Shown here: piece by piece, positions 12,841 to 13,413 of the stretch | Numbering within the stretch: position 1 is the stretch's first letter | Layout: each line of letters opens with the position of its first letter | Assembly: GCF_000716535.1 (NCBI RefSeq) | Contig: NZ_JNWV01000081.1 | Location: 1 to 13,413 of the forward strand | DNA: 13,413 nucleotides | Direction: 5' to 3' | From: Streptomyces flaveolus | GTDB taxonomy: Bacteria; Actinomycetota; Actinomycetes; Streptomycetales; Streptomycetaceae | Notes under the pieces: generated by a model | Told to the model about the DNA's origin: nothing | The model's database searches: none | What the model saw: the letters and a program-made list of their open reading frames with translations, nothing else | Position numbers and translations under genes: made by a program

Positions 12841-13128
12841 ATGGTCACCAAGACTGTCTGGCTCGTAGGGTTCGCGTTCCGCTCCGACCAGGGCCGAGTG
12901 GTTCAGCACTTCTACATCGTCCTGGAGGCGGCCGACGCCGCGGTGGCCCGCGAGACCGCCCTGCGCAGAGCCCGCACCCCCCGCGAACGCGCCCTGCGTG
13001 GCGGAGCCGACGTCGAGGAGGCCACCGCCGAGACGCGCGAGGTCGTCTGCGACGGCCTCGGCGTCTGGCGCCTGGAGGGCCGGGGGCCTGCTCCCGAGGA
13101 GCCCTCCGCGCTCTCGGCCGCCGCGTGA
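12841..13128 (+). CDS. Small protein of unknown function, 95 aa
   Basis: I do not recognise a family. The likely start is ATG 12841 (MVTKTVWLVGFAF), with GAAGGG 8 nt upstream. An in-frame ATG at 12712 lies inside the regulatory repeats and is less likely. GTG 12807 is in another frame. The first 35 residues look like strands and a helix (TVWLVGFAFRS, VVQHFYIVLEAADAAVARETAL). After a basic stretch (RRARTPRERALRGG) come EEATAETREVVCDGLGVWRLEG and a low-complexity Pro/Ser/Ala tail. There is no signal peptide or membrane helix. It is divergent from the XRE/NB-ARC regulator and convergent with the right hydrolase copy. Codon bias supports coding in this frame; the function is open. Confidence 0.6.
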   Translation: MVTKTVWLVGFAFRSDQGRVVQHFYIVLEAADAAVARETALRRARTPRERALRGGADVEEATAETREVVCDGLGVWRLEGRGPAPEEPSALSAAA

Positions 13129-13142
13129 CCCCGGCCGGTCAC
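13125..13142. terminator. Small hairpin at the end of the 95-aa gene
   Basis: GTGACC (13125-13130) and GGTCAC (13137-13142) form a 6-bp stem with a 6-nt GC loop. The stem includes the TGA stop of the small gene and lies 19 bp from the stop of the convergent hydrolase. It may serve as a weak bidirectional terminator. Confidence 0.35.
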
Positions 13143-13161
13143 TTTGCCCCCGCTCGGTCGC

Positions 13162-13413
13162 TCAGTTCGTGGCGCCGAGGTGGGTGGTGTAGAAGTCGGT
13201 GAGTTTGTCGATGGCGGGGTCGATGTACTGCTTCTTGTCGTAGAGGTCGACGTGGGTGGCGCCTTGGATGCGGTGGAGTTCCTTGGGGCCGGTGGCGCGT
13301 TGGTGGACGTCGACGGCCATCCAGGAGGTGACGGCGCGGCTGCCGATGATCTGGAGCAGGGGGCGGGGGCCGATGAGGGGGACGGCGAAGAAGGCGTCGA
13401 AGGAGGCCAGCTT
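13162..13413 (-). CDS. Alpha/beta hydrolase, C-terminal part (right copy; 5' end outside window)
   Basis: The minus-strand frame is open from base 13413 to the TGA at 13164-13162, giving 83 residues of the same alpha/beta-hydrolase C-terminus as the left edge. The putative catalytic His in GATHVDLYD is retained. Against the left copy it has Val for Ile at fragment residues 34 and 36 and Gln for His at residue 50. It ends LGATN instead of LGTAG. All remaining bases up to fragment base 236 are identical. The gene points into the window and is convergent with the small 95-aa gene. Whether both copies are full length and expressed cannot be seen. A recent inverted duplication or gene conversion is the simplest explanation. 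Confidence 0.85.
   Translation of the reverse strand, partial: KLASFDAFFAVPLIGPRPLLQIIGSRAVTSWMAVDVHQRATGPKELHRIQGATHVDLYDKKQYIDPAIDKLTDFYTTHLGATN
13178..13413. repeat. Inverted repeat, right arm (within hydrolase gene)
   Basis: This is the reverse-complement partner of bases 1-236, identical at 233 positions. The mismatches are at 13314, 13308 and 13264. The paired arms enclose about 12.9 kb that holds nine complete genes, five of them regulators, and no recombinase. Confidence 0.95.

Noticed and set aside
1..13413. Composite transposon bounded by terminal inverted repeats
   Set aside because: The repeats lie inside protein-coding genes, start beyond the window, and no transposase, integrase or target-site duplication is visible.

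Overview
The window is very GC-rich DNA with strong third-position G/C bias. GTG starts occur beside ATG, Shine-Dalgarno sequences are GGAGG-like, and long empty ORFs lie opposite every real gene. With two giant LuxR-type (LAL) regulators, a CGNR zinc-finger protein, a TetR and an XRE/NB-ARC/TPR regulator, this points to an actinomycete, most likely Streptomyces. I see no rRNA, tRNA, CRISPR, transposase, integrase or phage gene.

Layout. The window opens and closes inside two nearly identical alpha/beta-hydrolase genes that point inward. Bases 1-236 and the reverse complement of 13178-13413 match at 233 of 236 positions, so the window is bounded by an inverted repeat. Inside the left copy lie a 64-bp palindrome (shared terminator), an SRPBCC protein (minus) and a divergent CGNR regulator (plus). 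A 65-bp dyad sits in the divergent promoter region between them. Next come a Dps ferritin-like protein (minus), a TetR repressor (minus) and a divergent gene of unknown function (plus), with two related palindromes in the TetR promoter. The centre is a tail-to-tail pair of LAL regulators: LAL1 (plus, 1114 aa) and LAL2 (minus, 955 aa), with 13 bp between their stop codons. Upstream of LAL2 is a 485-bp gene-free stretch carrying about eight 20-22-bp direct repeats. Then follow an XRE/NB-ARC/TPR regulator (minus, 754 aa), a 311-bp control region with 25-bp tandem repeats, a small unknown gene (plus) and the right hydrolase copy.

How it fits together. Five of the nine complete genes are predicted transcription regulators. 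Structural functions are few: SRPBCC ligand binding or cyclase-like, Dps iron storage and DNA protection, the hydrolases, and two unknowns. Divergent and convergent pairs alternate and most genes look monocistronic. The region reads as a cluster of independent one-gene control circuits, not a biosynthetic operon. The most unusual features are the inverted hydrolase repeats at the edges, the in-frame minisatellites inside both LAL regulators (13 x 8 aa, 5 x 12 aa, a GD tract, an RD-rich insert) and the operator-like repeat arrays between genes. Functions are assigned from motifs read by eye; no database search was possible.
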